Positions 26,284-35,474 of a stretch of DNA of 64,000 nucleotides are shown piece after piece. Position numbers and translations under genes: made by a program. The stretch's first letter is position 1, and the number at the start of each line of letters is the position of its first letter. Source of the stretch: DATMFV01 sp035555975 (GTDB lineage: Bacteria > Verrucomicrobiota > Verrucomicrobiia > Chthoniobacterales > Chthoniobacteraceae); NCBI GenBank assembly GCA_035555975.1, contig DATMFV010000004.1:1-64000 (forward strand). Reading direction: 5' to 3'. Below the pieces are notes generated by a model that worked only from the letters and a program-made list of their open reading frames with translations, made no database searches and had not been told where the DNA came from.

Positions 26284-28080
26284 CTAACTGGACTTGAGCA
26301 CCTCGATGAACGCCTCCTGCGGGATGTTGACGCGCCCGATCGCCTTCATCCGCTTTTTGCCTTCCTTCTGCTTTTCAAGCAGCTTGCGTTTCCGGCTGAT
26401 GTCGCCACCGTAACACTTGGCGGTCACATCCTTGCGGCTGGCGGAGACGTTTTCGCGTGCGACGATCTTCCCGCCCACGGCGGCCTGGATCGCCACCTGG
26501 TAAAGCTGCGTCGGGATGACCTCCTTGAGCTTCGCCGTCAACTGCCGCCCGCGGGCTGCCGCCTTGTCGCGGTGAACAATGCTGGAGAAGGCGTCGACCG
26601 GCTCGCCGTTGACGAGGATGTCGAGTTTGACCAGCTTCGAGACCCGGTAGCCCGCCGTCTCGTAATCCATCGATCCATACCCGCGGGTGACGCTTTTGAG
26701 CTTGTCGTTGAAATCGACCAGGATTTCGTTGAGCGGCAGTTCGCAGGTCAGCATGACGCGGCGGCTGTCGAGCGATTCGGTCTGCTCCACCACCCCCCGC
26801 TTCTCGAGGATGATCTGCATGATCTCGCCGATGTAGTCGTTGGGCACCAGGATGAACGCCTGGACGATCGGTTCGCGGATCTCCTCGATGACGCTCGCGT
26901 CAGGCAGGTAGGCCGGGTTGTCGACCTCCAGCTCCTCGCCGTTGGTCTTGAGCACCTCGTAGATGACCCCCGGGTAGGTTGAGATGATGTCCATCTCGTA
27001 CTCGCGGCGGAGCCGTTCCACGATGATCTCCATATGCAGCAACCCGAGGAAGCCGCACCGGAACCCGAACCCGAGTGCCACCGAGCTTTCCGGCTGATAG
27101 ACAAACGCCGCGTCGTTGATCTGCAACTTGCCCATCGCCACCTTGAGCCGCTCGAAATCGGCGGTGTTGATCGGGTAAATCCCGCTGAAAACCATCGGGT
27201 GAATCTCCTGGAAGCCGGGCAGCGGTTCGTCGGCGGGGTGGTGCTGTTCGGTCAGGGTGTCGCCGATCCGGATCTCGCTCGTCGTCTTGATGTTGGCGAT
27301 GAAGTAGCCGACATCGCCCGCCGCCAGTTCCTTGCGCATCTCCATTTTCGGGGTAAACACGCCGACTTCCTTGATCTCGTAGTTCTTGTTGGTGCTCATC
27401 AGCTTGACCCCGAGGCCGGGCTGGAGCCGCCCCGAAGCCATGCGGATGTAGGCGATCACCCCCCGGTAGGTGTCAAACACCGAGTCAAAGACCAGCCCCC
27501 GCACCCGTTCATCCCCAAAGGGGCGGGGCGAAGGAATCCGTTCCACGATCTTTTCCAGAATCTCTTCAATGCCGATCCCCGCCTTGGCGCTGGCGGCGAT
27601 CGCTTCATCGCCCGGGATCGCCAGAATATCCTCCAGTTGCTTGCGGCACGCCTCGACATCGGCATTCGGGAGGTCGATCTTGTTGATGACCGGGATGATG
27701 GTGAGCCCCTGCTTGTGGGCGAGGTGGACGTTGGCCACCGTCTGCGCCTCGACCCCCTGCGCCGCGTCGACGATCAGGAGCGCTCCTTCGCACGCCGCCA
27801 GCGAACGGCTGACTTCGTAGGCGAAATCGACGTGCCCCGGCGTGTCCATCAGGTTAAGGATATAGGTCTCCCCGTCCGCCGCCGTATAGCGCATCGAAAC
27901 CGGGTGGGCTTTGATCGTGATCCCCCGCTCCCGTTCGAGGTCCATCGAGTCGAGGTGCTGGTCCTGCGATTCACGTTTGGTGATCGTCTGGGTCTTCTCC
28001 AGCAGCCGGTCGGAAAGGGTCGTCTTCCCGTGGTCGATGTGAGCGATGATGCAAAAATTGCGGGTCTTCTGAATGGCCAT
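26284..28080 (-). CDS. lepA: Elongation factor 4 (LepA), ribosome back-translocase GTPase
   Basis: 598 residues, the standard length. GTPase motifs: G1 AHIDHGKTTLSDRL (13-26), the GITIKAH switch, DTPGHVDF, and NKIDLP. The LepA-specific C-terminal domain, with YGGDISRKRKLLEKQKEGKKRMK (about 555-577), is intact. It binds the ribosome and assists stalled translation or assembly in the cytoplasm. Its 5' side carries a perfect 25-base-pair hairpin (28148-28202). Assignment is secure. Confidence 0.96.
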   Translation of the reverse strand: MAIQKTRNFCIIAHIDHGKTTLSDRLLEKTQTITKRESQDQHLDSMDLERERGITIKAHPVSMRYTAADGETYILNLMDTPGHVDFAYEVSRSLAACEGALLIVDAAQGVEAQTVANVHLAHKQGLTIIPVINKIDLPNADVEACRKQLEDILAIPGDEAIAASAKAGIGIEEILEKIVERIPSPRPFGDERVRGLVFDSVFDTYRGVIAYIRMASGRLQPGLGVKLMSTNKNYEIKEVGVFTPKMEMRKELAAGDVGYFIANIKTTSEIRIGDTLTEQHHPADEPLPGFQEIHPMVFSGIYPINTADFERLKVAMGKLQINDAAFVYQPESSVALGFGFRCGFLGLLHMEIIVERLRREYEMDIISTYPGVIYEVLKTNGEELEVDNPAYLPDASVIEEIREPIVQAFILVPNDYIGEIMQIILEKRGVVEQTESLDSRRVMLTCELPLNEILVDFNDKLKSVTRGYGSMDYETAGYRVSKLVKLDILVNGEPVDAFSSIVHRDKAAARGRQLTAKLKEVIPTQLYQVAIQAAVGGKIVARENVSASRKDVTAKCYGGDISRKRKLLEKQKEGKKRMKAIGRVNIPQEAFIEVLKSS

Positions 28081-28147
28081 GCGAGTCGTCCACTATGGGG
28101 CTGCTCCCGGCGGACGTCAACGGTTCTGTAAGGCGCGTCGCGAGGGA

Positions 28148-28202
28148 GGGGGTCAGTCAACAAATCTTGACAAAATCTGTCAAGATTTGTTGACTGACCC
28201 CC
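28148..28202. repeat. REP-like perfect palindrome with GGGGGTCAG head
   Basis: Arms of 25 bases (28148-28172 and 28178-28202) are exact inverted copies around the five-base loop AAATC. The outer end reads GGGGGTCAGTCAAC; the inner part is AT-rich (AAATCTTGACA). GGGGTCAG-headed palindromes of this layout accompany REP-associated tyrosine transposases in many Gram-negative genomes; that link is from general knowledge. No such transposase is in the window. It lies between lepA and the tgpA-like gene and could also stop or stabilise transcripts. Confidence 0.7.
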
Positions 28203-28215
28203 AGATTATCACGGC

Positions 28216-30246
28216 TCAAGCGACCGGCTCCGGCACCGTTTTTGCCGGTTTGAACGCCGCCACCTCGCGGCAGAATCCGGCGAGGTCCTCCTCCGGCACC
28301 GCCAGCTTCCAAGGGGCATAACGGAGGAGAGCGTACCGGCTGAAAAGCGGCTCCAGCACCGGCCGCAGGTCGGGCCGCAGGTTCACGACCCGTTCACAGT
28401 AGGCCGCCGGCGTCTCTCCGGGCTTTCGCTCCATCCCGAGCCGGGCCAGCTTCAACCCGAGTTGCCGGTAGGCCATCTCCAGCGGTTCGGCGGCGGGAGG
28501 CCGCCGCAGCCACCACCAGAGCGCCGCCATCACCGCCCCCGCCGCCAGCAGCGAGGCGAGAAAGATCGTCGCCGTCCGGAAACGGTAGAGGCCGATGGAG
28601 TTGAAAAACTCCCGCTGCACGTCGTGGTCGTAACCGAGCACCCAGAGCGTCCAGCGGTAGTTGATCGCGGCCCACTGGTAGCTCAACCGCCGCATCTGGA
28701 GGAATCCCTCGCCGCCGAAGTCGCCCTGGACGGCATCCCCCGCCGTCTCCTCCTCGACCGCCTGCAACGGCAGCGCGGGCGTCTGCCCCGCCGCGCCGGG
28801 AACGAAGCGGGTCGGGTCGATCCGCACCCACCCTTCATCCTCCAGCCAGACTTCGCTCCAGGCGTGGGCATCCGACTGGTAAATCGAGTAAAACCCGCCG
28901 ATCGGGTTCCACTCGCCCCCGGCATAGCCGATGATCGTCCGCGAAGGAATGCCCGCCATCCGCATCAACGACGAATAAGCGGCGGCATAATGGGAACAGA
29001 ACCCGACCTTACGGTTAAAAATGAACTCATCAAGCATCTCCCAGCCGTCGCGATGACCGTAGCCGCCCGAAGAGAGCGTGTACTGGAACCCCCCGCTGGA
29101 GAAAAAACGTTGCGCCGCAGCCACCTTTTCCCGCGGTGTCCCTTTCCACGAGTCGGCCAGATCCCACAGCCGTTGCGAGATCGCCCCTTCGTCCCTGGGA
29201 AGCCGGAGCGCCATCGCCCGCTCCATTTGCGAAAGCGGTTCGACCAGTTCGCCTGAAAAAGCCTCGTAAAGCCGCCGCTGGTCGACCCGTGTTCGCGACA
29301 AAAGGTAACGCCCCAACTGCAATCTCGAGCGCTCCGGCCCCATCAACGGCTGGTCGAGCGCCAGCAGCCAGTAGCCGCCGTGGGGTTCCAGAATGACCTC
29401 CTGGTGAATCCACCTCCCCTGCCGCCCGGTCGTCCCCTGCGCGAGCATATCCCGAAAACCGCCCCGGTACCACTCCAGCCCCCGGCTCTGCCAGAGCACC
29501 ACCCCGCGCCAGTAATAGGGCGACTGCTTCGGGTCGTAGCCGAGAAAACGGACCCGGAAGGCGAGCGACCCGTCGGCCACCAGTTCCTCCACCGTCCCCG
29601 GCCGGAGTTCGTCGGACATGCCGGTCGTCTGCTTGCGAAAAAGCTGCACCCCAAACCCCTGCGGCGCACGCGGAAAAAAGAAAAAGAGCAGGAGGATGAT
29701 CGGCGCCCCCTGCACGAGAATTTTGGCCACCTGCCCCGTGGCGATCCGCAGCGCCTGGGAGCCATGGCGCGCATTGCCGAAATGAAAGCGGTGGAGGGTC
29801 ATCCCGAGCACCAGGAAAAGGCAGCCGACGATCAGCGAAACGCTCAACTCACTGGAAATGAACAGGTTGCAAAGGAGCAGGAAATAGCCGAGCGACAGGG
29901 CGACCCGGTAGTCGCGCGCGCGACGCAGTTCCAGGATCTTCACCCCGAAGAGCCCGAGAAAAAGCGCCACCCCCGGCTCCATCCCGACCACGCTGCCGTG
30001 TACAAACCAGACCACCCCGGCCCCGATCAGCAACATCCCCCAGAGCACCAGCCGCGAGACCCCTTTCGCTTCCCTCAAACCGTTGAGAAAAAGAAGTATC
30101 GCCGTGATAAAACAGGCGACCACCGGAAACCCGACCGCACCCATCAACGGAAGCGAGGCGGCGATCAACACCGCGCCGAGCCAGAGCCCGTCGCCCAGGG
30201 TGACCTCCGACACCTTCCCCCTGCCAAACCGCCGCCCGCCGCTCAT
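28216..30246 (-). CDS. TgpA-like transmembrane transglutaminase-domain protein
   Basis: 676 residues from ATG 30246, preceded by GGAGGGGG. About seven membrane helices occupy residues 20-190, then a periplasmic domain with the transglutaminase triad: Cys in KVGFCSHYAAAYSSLMRMAG, His in QSDAHAWSEVWLEDEGW and Asp in VRIDPTRF (about 430-500). One more helix (about 590-610) and a C-terminal cytoplasmic DUF4129-like tail follow. The family is typified by Pseudomonas TgpA, which is needed for growth. The start overlaps the upstream DUF58 gene (ATGA), and a MoxR ATPase starts the operon, a standard trio. Confidence 0.88.
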   Translation of the reverse strand: MSGGRRFGRGKVSEVTLGDGLWLGAVLIAASLPLMGAVGFPVVACFITAILLFLNGLREAKGVSRLVLWGMLLIGAGVVWFVHGSVVGMEPGVALFLGLFGVKILELRRARDYRVALSLGYFLLLCNLFISSELSVSLIVGCLFLVLGMTLHRFHFGNARHGSQALRIATGQVAKILVQGAPIILLLFFFFPRAPQGFGVQLFRKQTTGMSDELRPGTVEELVADGSLAFRVRFLGYDPKQSPYYWRGVVLWQSRGLEWYRGGFRDMLAQGTTGRQGRWIHQEVILEPHGGYWLLALDQPLMGPERSRLQLGRYLLSRTRVDQRRLYEAFSGELVEPLSQMERAMALRLPRDEGAISQRLWDLADSWKGTPREKVAAAQRFFSSGGFQYTLSSGGYGHRDGWEMLDEFIFNRKVGFCSHYAAAYSSLMRMAGIPSRTIIGYAGGEWNPIGGFYSIYQSDAHAWSEVWLEDEGWVRIDPTRFVPGAAGQTPALPLQAVEEETAGDAVQGDFGGEGFLQMRRLSYQWAAINYRWTLWVLGYDHDVQREFFNSIGLYRFRTATIFLASLLAAGAVMAALWWWLRRPPAAEPLEMAYRQLGLKLARLGMERKPGETPAAYCERVVNLRPDLRPVLEPLFSRYALLRYAPWKLAVPEEDLAGFCREVAAFKPAKTVPEPVA

Positions 30247-31280
30247 CGCGCCCCCTCCCTCTTCCCGCGCCGCAGGAAGCTCCATCCCTTCCTGCGCCGT
30301 GCCGCCGGGTCGCGCCGGGCCTCCTGCGCGGGATAACGCGCCAGCCGTTCCAGCAGGTCGGCAAGGTGGGCCTGTCCCTGCCCGAGGGAGGGCGCTCCAC
30401 CCGGAAAGGCAAGCCCGTAGCGCTCCCCGGCCTTCTCCTTTTCCAAGAGCCACCCTGCAACCCGCGAGAGCTTCCACTCCACTTCCCCCGGAAGATTTTC
30501 CCAGTCAAGCAGCGACACCTTCAACGCATCGCCGCCAAACTGCTTGACCTGCATCACATGCCCGCGTGCGACCGCCTTCCAGTCGACATGCCGCTGCGAT
30601 TCCCCCGGCTGGTAACGGCGCAGGCCGACAAAGTCGTCCCCCCGAACCCCTTCCGTCCCGAGGCGGTCCCCGAAATCCGCCCGGAGCGGCAACTCGCCAC
30701 CGCTCACCGGGTGGGGATAGACCGGAAACTCACGACCGCCGAGGGAGGTGCGCTGCGTCACCTGCAAAAACCCAAAAGGATAGAGCGAAGAGAGCGCGAT
30801 CTCCTCCAGGCGATGAACACCCCTCGGCAGCGGCGCGAGCGTCACCACTGCCTCGCACGCTTCGCCGGTCGCCAGCGGTGGGAGTTCCGCGCCGGAGACG
30901 ACTTCAAAACCGGGCAGGGACAACCTGACCCCATAACAACCGCCGCGCTCGCCGACCTGTCGGACCGCCAGCCGCACCCGCACCCGCTCCGGCACCTCCT
31001 CCCCATCGGCAGCCGCCTCTTCCGCCGGCTCCTCCCCCGTCACGGCGACCGGCGGGGCAAAGGCGGGCATCACTTCGATCACCCGCACCTCCACCTCGGC
31101 AAGGTTGCGCCACCCGTAAAGCAGACCGACACACCCCATCGCGACCAGCCCGAAGGCCAGCAGGTAAGCGGGCCCGTTGTTCTGGCTGGCGGCGGCATAG
31201 ATCGTCGCGACAATGATCGCCAGCAACCGCCAGGTGCCGGCCGTCATGGAACACGAACGCCCGGCGCGCCCGCGATTCAC
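30243..31280 (-). CDS. DUF58-domain membrane protein
   Basis: 345 residues if started at GTG 31280, which overlaps the MoxR stop (GTGA) and has GGAGG a few bases upstream; ATG 31247 is in frame but without a ribosome site. Two membrane helices lie near the N-terminus (WRLLAIIVATIYAAA, YLLAFGLVAMGCVGLLYG). DUF58 follows at about 190-260 with DRLGTEGVRGDDFVGLRRYQ and SQRHVDWKAVARG. DUF58 proteins work with MoxR ATPases, probably in complex assembly. The C-terminus is strongly basic (RRKGWSFLRRGKREG). Confidence 0.85.
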   Translation of the reverse strand: MNRGRAGRSCSMTAGTWRLLAIIVATIYAAASQNNGPAYLLAFGLVAMGCVGLLYGWRNLAEVEVRVIEVMPAFAPPVAVTGEEPAEEAAADGEEVPERVRVRLAVRQVGERGGCYGVRLSLPGFEVVSGAELPPLATGEACEAVVTLAPLPRGVHRLEEIALSSLYPFGFLQVTQRTSLGGREFPVYPHPVSGGELPLRADFGDRLGTEGVRGDDFVGLRRYQPGESQRHVDWKAVARGHVMQVKQFGGDALKVSLLDWENLPGEVEWKLSRVAGWLLEKEKAGERYGLAFPGGAPSLGQGQAHLADLLERLARYPAQEARRDPAARRRKGWSFLRRGKREGAR

Positions 31281-32257
31281 ACCGCCACCTCCTCCAGCAG
31301 TTCCAGAGCGAGCCGTTCCCCCGCATCGTGCCACCGGCCGCCATGAAGGTTCCCCCCCGTCTCGCCGCCGTTGCCGAGCCGGTGCGCCATGACCGCCAGG
31401 CCGACCGCCTGGAGGTCGTCGGGAAGAAGGTAGTCGCGCCCCTCCAGCAGCGCCCACGCCTTGGCGGCGCGCAAAAACGCGATCCCCGCCCGCGGCGAGA
31501 GCCCGACGGGGTGCCGCTCGCGGCTCGCCGCCAGCAATGCCTGGAGGTAGGCGATCACCGCATCCGAAACCCGCACGCTCCGCGCCACCGCCTGGAGTTC
31601 GCGAAGCCGTTCCCCGCTCATCACCGGTTCCAGCGTCCTGAGCAGAATGGAGCGGTCTTCCCCGAGCAGCATCCGCCGTTCGCTCTCGCGGTCGGGAAAG
31701 CCGAGGTGCAGCCGCATCAGAAAACGGTCGAGCTGCGATTCGGGAAGCGCAAACGTTCCGAGTTGCTGCGGGTTTTGCGTCGCCACGACGAAAAACGGAT
31801 CAGGCAGGTCGTAGCCGACCCCGTCGATCGAAACCCGCCCTTCCTCCATCGCCTCGAGAAGCGCGCTCTGCGTCTTCGGCGTCGCCCGGTTGATCTCGTC
31901 GATCAAAACCGCCCCGGCAAAAATCGGCCCGCGATGGAACACAAACGAACGCGACGCGGCATCAAAAATCGAGTTCCCGATGACATCCGCCGGGAGAAGA
32001 TCGCTGGTAAACTGGATGCGCCGGAACTCGAGGCCGATCGACTTCGCCAGCGCGTGGGAAAGGGTCGTCTTGCCGACTCCCGGCACGTCCTCCAGCAGCA
32101 GGTGCCCCCGCGCCAGAAGTGCCGTGACGGAAAGGCGGACGATCTCCTCCTTCCCGACGATCACCCGGTTAAGCTGCCGCAAAAGCAGGCCGATCTCTTC
32201 AATCAGGGAACCGGCATCGGCAAGCGTCGTGGTCGGGGGGGAGTCGTGATGGAGCAT
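31277..32257 (-). CDS. MoxR-family AAA+ ATPase
   Basis: 326 residues. Walker A EDVPGVGKTTLSHAL (56-70), Walker B AVLIDEINRATPKTQSALLEAMEE, sensor 1 VVATQNP, and LPESQLDRFLM are all present. It belongs to the MoxR AAA+ group, chaperone-like ATPases that mature enzyme complexes or surface proteins. First gene of the MoxR-DUF58-TgpA operon, with both downstream junctions overlapping by four bases. The 115-base gap before it should hold the promoter; I see no firm boxes. Confidence 0.92.
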   Translation of the reverse strand: MLHHDSPPTTTLADAGSLIEEIGLLLRQLNRVIVGKEEIVRLSVTALLARGHLLLEDVPGVGKTTLSHALAKSIGLEFRRIQFTSDLLPADVIGNSIFDAASRSFVFHRGPIFAGAVLIDEINRATPKTQSALLEAMEEGRVSIDGVGYDLPDPFFVVATQNPQQLGTFALPESQLDRFLMRLHLGFPDRESERRMLLGEDRSILLRTLEPVMSGERLRELQAVARSVRVSDAVIAYLQALLAASRERHPVGLSPRAGIAFLRAAKAWALLEGRDYLLPDDLQAVGLAVMAHRLGNGGETGGNLHGGRWHDAGERLALELLEEVAV

Positions 32258-32372
32258 GTGCTTTTTCTTGGGAGGGTGGCGGCATCCGGTCGCACCGACC
32301 GGGGAGCCTTCCCCTTATATAACGCACCCTCCGACCGTTTGCACCTTCCGAACACCCCGATTCGGCAATTTT

Positions 32373-32780
32373 TTACCCGCCGGAAAGGTGCTCTCCCCTG
32401 CCGACGAGCAGCGCCTGCGCCACCGCGTATTGCTCCGTGTGGCTCAGGCTCAAAAAAATCCGGACGACCCCGCGCCGCTCCGCCAGCCCCACCGCGCCGC
32501 CGTGCAGGTGGAACGAGGGTGCGCCCGAGTCGGCCCGGATCACCTCCATATCGAGAAAGCCGATCTCCCGGCCGATCCCGCACCCGAACGCCTTCGAAAG
32601 CGCCTCCTTGGCGGCAAACCGCGCGGCATAATGCGGGGCGGGTTCGCGCATCTTCGCGCAATAGGCGATCTCCCCCGGCAAAAAGACGCGTTGCAGGAAC
32701 CGCTCGCCATGGCGCTCCAGCAGACCGGCGATCCGGTCGTTTTCCACGAGGTCGATCCCGGAACCGATCAGCATCTCCAT
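32373..32780 (-). CDS. acpS: Holo-[acyl-carrier-protein] synthase
   Basis: 135 residues. It transfers 4'-phosphopantetheine from CoA to acyl carrier protein. Mg-binding residues are present: Asp10 in IGSGIDLVENDRI and Glu59 in RFAAKEALSKAFG; SLSHTEQYAVAQ is the conserved C-terminal motif. It starts 13 bases after pdxJ with GGGGGAG just upstream, a pairing conserved in many bacteria. Confidence 0.94.
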   Translation of the reverse strand: MEMLIGSGIDLVENDRIAGLLERHGERFLQRVFLPGEIAYCAKMREPAPHYAARFAAKEALSKAFGCGIGREIGFLDMEVIRADSGAPSFHLHGGAVGLAERRGVVRIFLSLSHTEQYAVAQALLVGRGEHLSGG

Positions 32781-32793
32781 AAAGCTCCCCCTG

Positions 32794-33543
32794 CTACGGG
32801 TTCATCGCCGCGAGCATCTCGCGCACCGCCCGGTCGAGCCCGACAAAGATCGAGCGGGAGACGATCGAGTGGCCGATGTTCAACTCGTGAAGGTGGGCGA
32901 CTTCCCGCACCAGCGCGATATTGGTGTAGTTGATCCCGTGCCCGGCGTTGACGATCAACCCCCGTTCATGGGCATAGAGCGCCCCCCGGCGCACCCGCTC
33001 CAGTTGGCGGCCCTGCTCCTCGCCGGTGGCATTGGCAAAAGCGCCGGTATGGAGTTCCACCACCTCGGCCCCGAGCCGGGCGGCGGTGTCGATCTGCCGC
33101 AGGTCGGGTTCGATGAAAAGGCTGACCCGGATGCCCGCCTTGCGCAAGCGCTCCACGGTCAGCGCGAGCGAGTCGTAATGTCCCACGGCGTCGAGCCCCC
33201 CCTCCGTCGTCACCTCCCGGCGGTTTTCGGGGACCAGGCAGACATCCTCCGGCTTGACCTGGAGCGCGATGTCGACGATCTCCCCCGTGTTGCCCATCTC
33301 CAGGTTGAGCTTCGTCTTTACCGATTCGCGCAGCGCGAAAACGTCGTCGTCGATGATGTGGCGACGATCGTACCGGAGATGGATCGTGATCCCTTCCGCC
33401 CCCGCAGCTTCACAGGCGGCGGCGGCGGCGATCACATCCGGCTCCCGGTTGGCGTAGGTGGCGCGGTCGCTGTAACGGGCCTGCCGCAAGGTGGCCACGT
33501 GGTCAATGTTGACCCCAAGGCGAAGAGGGTTCGATGCACTCAT
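32794..33543 (-). CDS. pdxJ: Pyridoxine 5'-phosphate synthase
   Basis: 249 residues. It condenses 1-deoxyxylulose 5-phosphate with 3-amino-2-oxopropyl phosphate to make pyridoxine 5'-phosphate. Hallmarks: LRLGVNIDHVATLRQARY (7-24), EGITIHLRYDRRHI, LEMGNTGEI, VELHTGAFAN and INAGHGINY equivalents (VNAGHGINYTN). Co-directional with purH (35-base gap) and acpS. Presence implies the DXP-dependent route of vitamin B6 synthesis. Confidence 0.95.
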   Translation of the reverse strand: MSASNPLRLGVNIDHVATLRQARYSDRATYANREPDVIAAAAACEAAGAEGITIHLRYDRRHIIDDDVFALRESVKTKLNLEMGNTGEIVDIALQVKPEDVCLVPENRREVTTEGGLDAVGHYDSLALTVERLRKAGIRVSLFIEPDLRQIDTAARLGAEVVELHTGAFANATGEEQGRQLERVRRGALYAHERGLIVNAGHGINYTNIALVREVAHLHELNIGHSIVSRSIFVGLDRAVREMLAAMNP

Positions 33544-33578
33544 AGGAGATAAAACGCCCGGGGGGAAGGTGAAACGGG

Positions 33579-35102
33579 TTAATGTCGGAAATGGCGGACG
33601 CCGGTCATCACCATTGCCATTTTGCGTTCGTCGGCGGCGGCGATCACTTCCGGATCGCGCACCGAGCCGCCCGGCTGGATCGCGGCGGTCGCCCCGGCTT
33701 CGGCGGCGGCGATCAACCCATCGGCAAACGGGAAGAAAGCGTCGCTTGCCACCACGCTCCCCTCCAGAGAGAGCCCGGCATCCTTCGCCTTCCAGATGGC
33801 GATGCGCGAAGCGTCAACGCGCGACATCTGCCCCGCGCCGATCCCGAGTGTGCGGTCCTTGCCCGCGTAGACAATCGCGTTGCTCTTGACATGCTTGACC
33901 ACCCGCCAGCCGAAAAGCATCGCCTTCATCTCATCCGCGGTCGGCGGACGCCGGGTGATCACCTTGTTTTCAATATCGCTCAAGTTCTCCCGGTCGCGGT
34001 CCTGCACCAGCAGCCCGCCGATAACGGAGCGGAGGTCGAGCGAGGTATCGGGCTTGTGCGCGAGCTTGCGCATGAGGCGAAGGTTCTTCTTTTTCTGGAG
34101 CAGCGCGCGGGCGTCCGGCTCGAAGTCGGGCGCGATGATCACTTCTGAGAAAATTTCGCTGATCGCCCGGGCGAGCGCTTCGGTCAACGGGCGGTTGCAG
34201 ATGATGATGCCGCCAAACGGAGCCTGTTTGTCGGTCGCGAACGCCTTGTCCCACGCCGCCCGCAGGTCGTTGTCGCTGCCGACGCCGCACGGGTTGGTGT
34301 GCTTGAGGATCGCCACTGTCGGCTCGGAAAATTCGTCGATCAGTTCCGAAGCCGCCGTGATGTCGAGAATGTTGTTAAAGGAGAGATCCTTCCCGTGCAG
34401 CTTCTGGAAGTAGTCGTCAAAATCGCCGTAAAGCGCGGCGTGCTGGTGCGGGTTTTCGCCGTAGCGGAGCCGTGCGGCGATCGGAAGCGAAACCGAAAAA
34501 GAGCAGGTGGTCTCCTGCTCCTTGTTGAGGTAGTTGGCGATCGCCCCGTCGTAGCGCGAGGTCGTGACAAAGACCTTGATCGCGAGCCGCTCGCGCAGCT
34601 TGAGCGTGGTGCGCCCTTCGTCGTTGCGAAGGCTTTCGAGCACGTCGGCGTAGTCCGCCGGATCGACCACCACCGTCACCGACCGGTAGTTCTTCGCCGC
34701 GCTCCGGAGCATGGAAGGGCCGCCGATGTCGATCTGTTCGATCGCCTCCTCCAGCGTCACCCCCTCCTTGGCGATCGTCGCCTGGAACGGGTAGAGGTTG
34801 ACGACGACGAGGTCGATCGGCTCGATCCCGTTCTCCTCCGCCTCGCGTTCGTGCCCCGGGTTGCCGCGCACGTAGAGCAGCCCGCCGTGGACCTTCGGGT
34901 GAAGGGTCTTGACCCGCCCGTCGAGAATCTCCGGCGAACCGGTGAAGCTGGAAATCTCCGTACAGGCGATCCCTTCGCTTTGCAGCAGTTTGGCCGTCCC
35001 CCCGGTGGAGATGATTTCGATTCCGAATGACACCAGTTCACGGACAAAATCGACCAGACCGGTCTTGTCGGAAACGGAGATTAAAGCGCGCTTGATCTTC
35101 AT
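33579..35102 (-). CDS. purH: Bifunctional AICAR transformylase/IMP cyclohydrolase
   Basis: 507 residues. It performs the last two steps of IMP synthesis. The N-terminal cyclohydrolase domain (about 1-195) begins KRALISVSDKTGLVDFV with ISTGGTAKLL and FPYPFQ-like NLYPFQATI. The transformylase domain (about 200-507) has LRYGENPHQHAALYG, the catalytic KHTNPCGVG, FGGIIICN and GAGQMSRVDASRIA. First gene of a purH-pdxJ-acpS run. A terminator and repeats separate it from hflX. Confidence 0.95.
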   Translation of the reverse strand: MKIKRALISVSDKTGLVDFVRELVSFGIEIISTGGTAKLLQSEGIACTEISSFTGSPEILDGRVKTLHPKVHGGLLYVRGNPGHEREAEENGIEPIDLVVVNLYPFQATIAKEGVTLEEAIEQIDIGGPSMLRSAAKNYRSVTVVVDPADYADVLESLRNDEGRTTLKLRERLAIKVFVTTSRYDGAIANYLNKEQETTCSFSVSLPIAARLRYGENPHQHAALYGDFDDYFQKLHGKDLSFNNILDITAASELIDEFSEPTVAILKHTNPCGVGSDNDLRAAWDKAFATDKQAPFGGIIICNRPLTEALARAISEIFSEVIIAPDFEPDARALLQKKKNLRLMRKLAHKPDTSLDLRSVIGGLLVQDRDRENLSDIENKVITRRPPTADEMKAMLFGWRVVKHVKSNAIVYAGKDRTLGIGAGQMSRVDASRIAIWKAKDAGLSLEGSVVASDAFFPFADGLIAAAEAGATAAIQPGGSVRDPEVIAAADERKMAMVMTGVRHFRH

Positions 35103-35179
35103 GGGCTTGGTAAAAAGTCGAAAGAGGTTTCCTTCCCCCCTTTTAGAGGGAAAACCTCCCGGAAAGGGTTGAGCTTAGA

Positions 35180-35200
35180 GAAAAAACCCGAGCCGGGTCA
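35180..35200 (-). terminator. Terminator on the minus strand between hflX and purH
   Basis: Read on the minus strand: GACCCGGCTCGGG followed by TTTTTT. The stem is five pairs (ACCCG/CGGGT) with a three-base loop, short but GC-rich with a clear T-tract. Confidence 0.5.
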
Positions 35201-35224
35201 ATCCTGCTCGAAAGGGAAAGGGAT

Positions 35225-35474
35225 TGCGACCCTTCAGGCCGCAGGATGGGATGCCATTCCTACCCAGGGCGTTGCCCTGGGCTGAGGAATGGTCGGCCCT
35301 TTGGGCCTTTTAAGACGTGTGATGTCCAAGCGAAAAATGGGTAACCACGTCCCAATGGATACGGGTACGATACCCCATCTCTTCGTGCCAACGGCCCGAA
35401 ATTCCTCAGCCCGGCCCACCGGGCCGGGTACGAGGTGGACCCAAACCCGCACCCCAACGGGGGGCGATACTCCC
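35225..35474. repeat. Dispersed GC-rich hairpin repeat (family 1), copy 2
   Basis: Contains GGGATTGCGACCCTTCAGGC, CCCAGGGCGTTGCCCTGGG with the tail CTGAGGAATGGTCGG, GGCCCTTTGGGCC, ATTCCTCAGCCCGGC and the palindrome CCCGGCCCACCGGGCCGGG. Words and order match the copy at 6730-6955, extended by a unique middle of about 60 bases. It fills the whole gap downstream of hflX. No gene seen. Confidence 0.72.
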
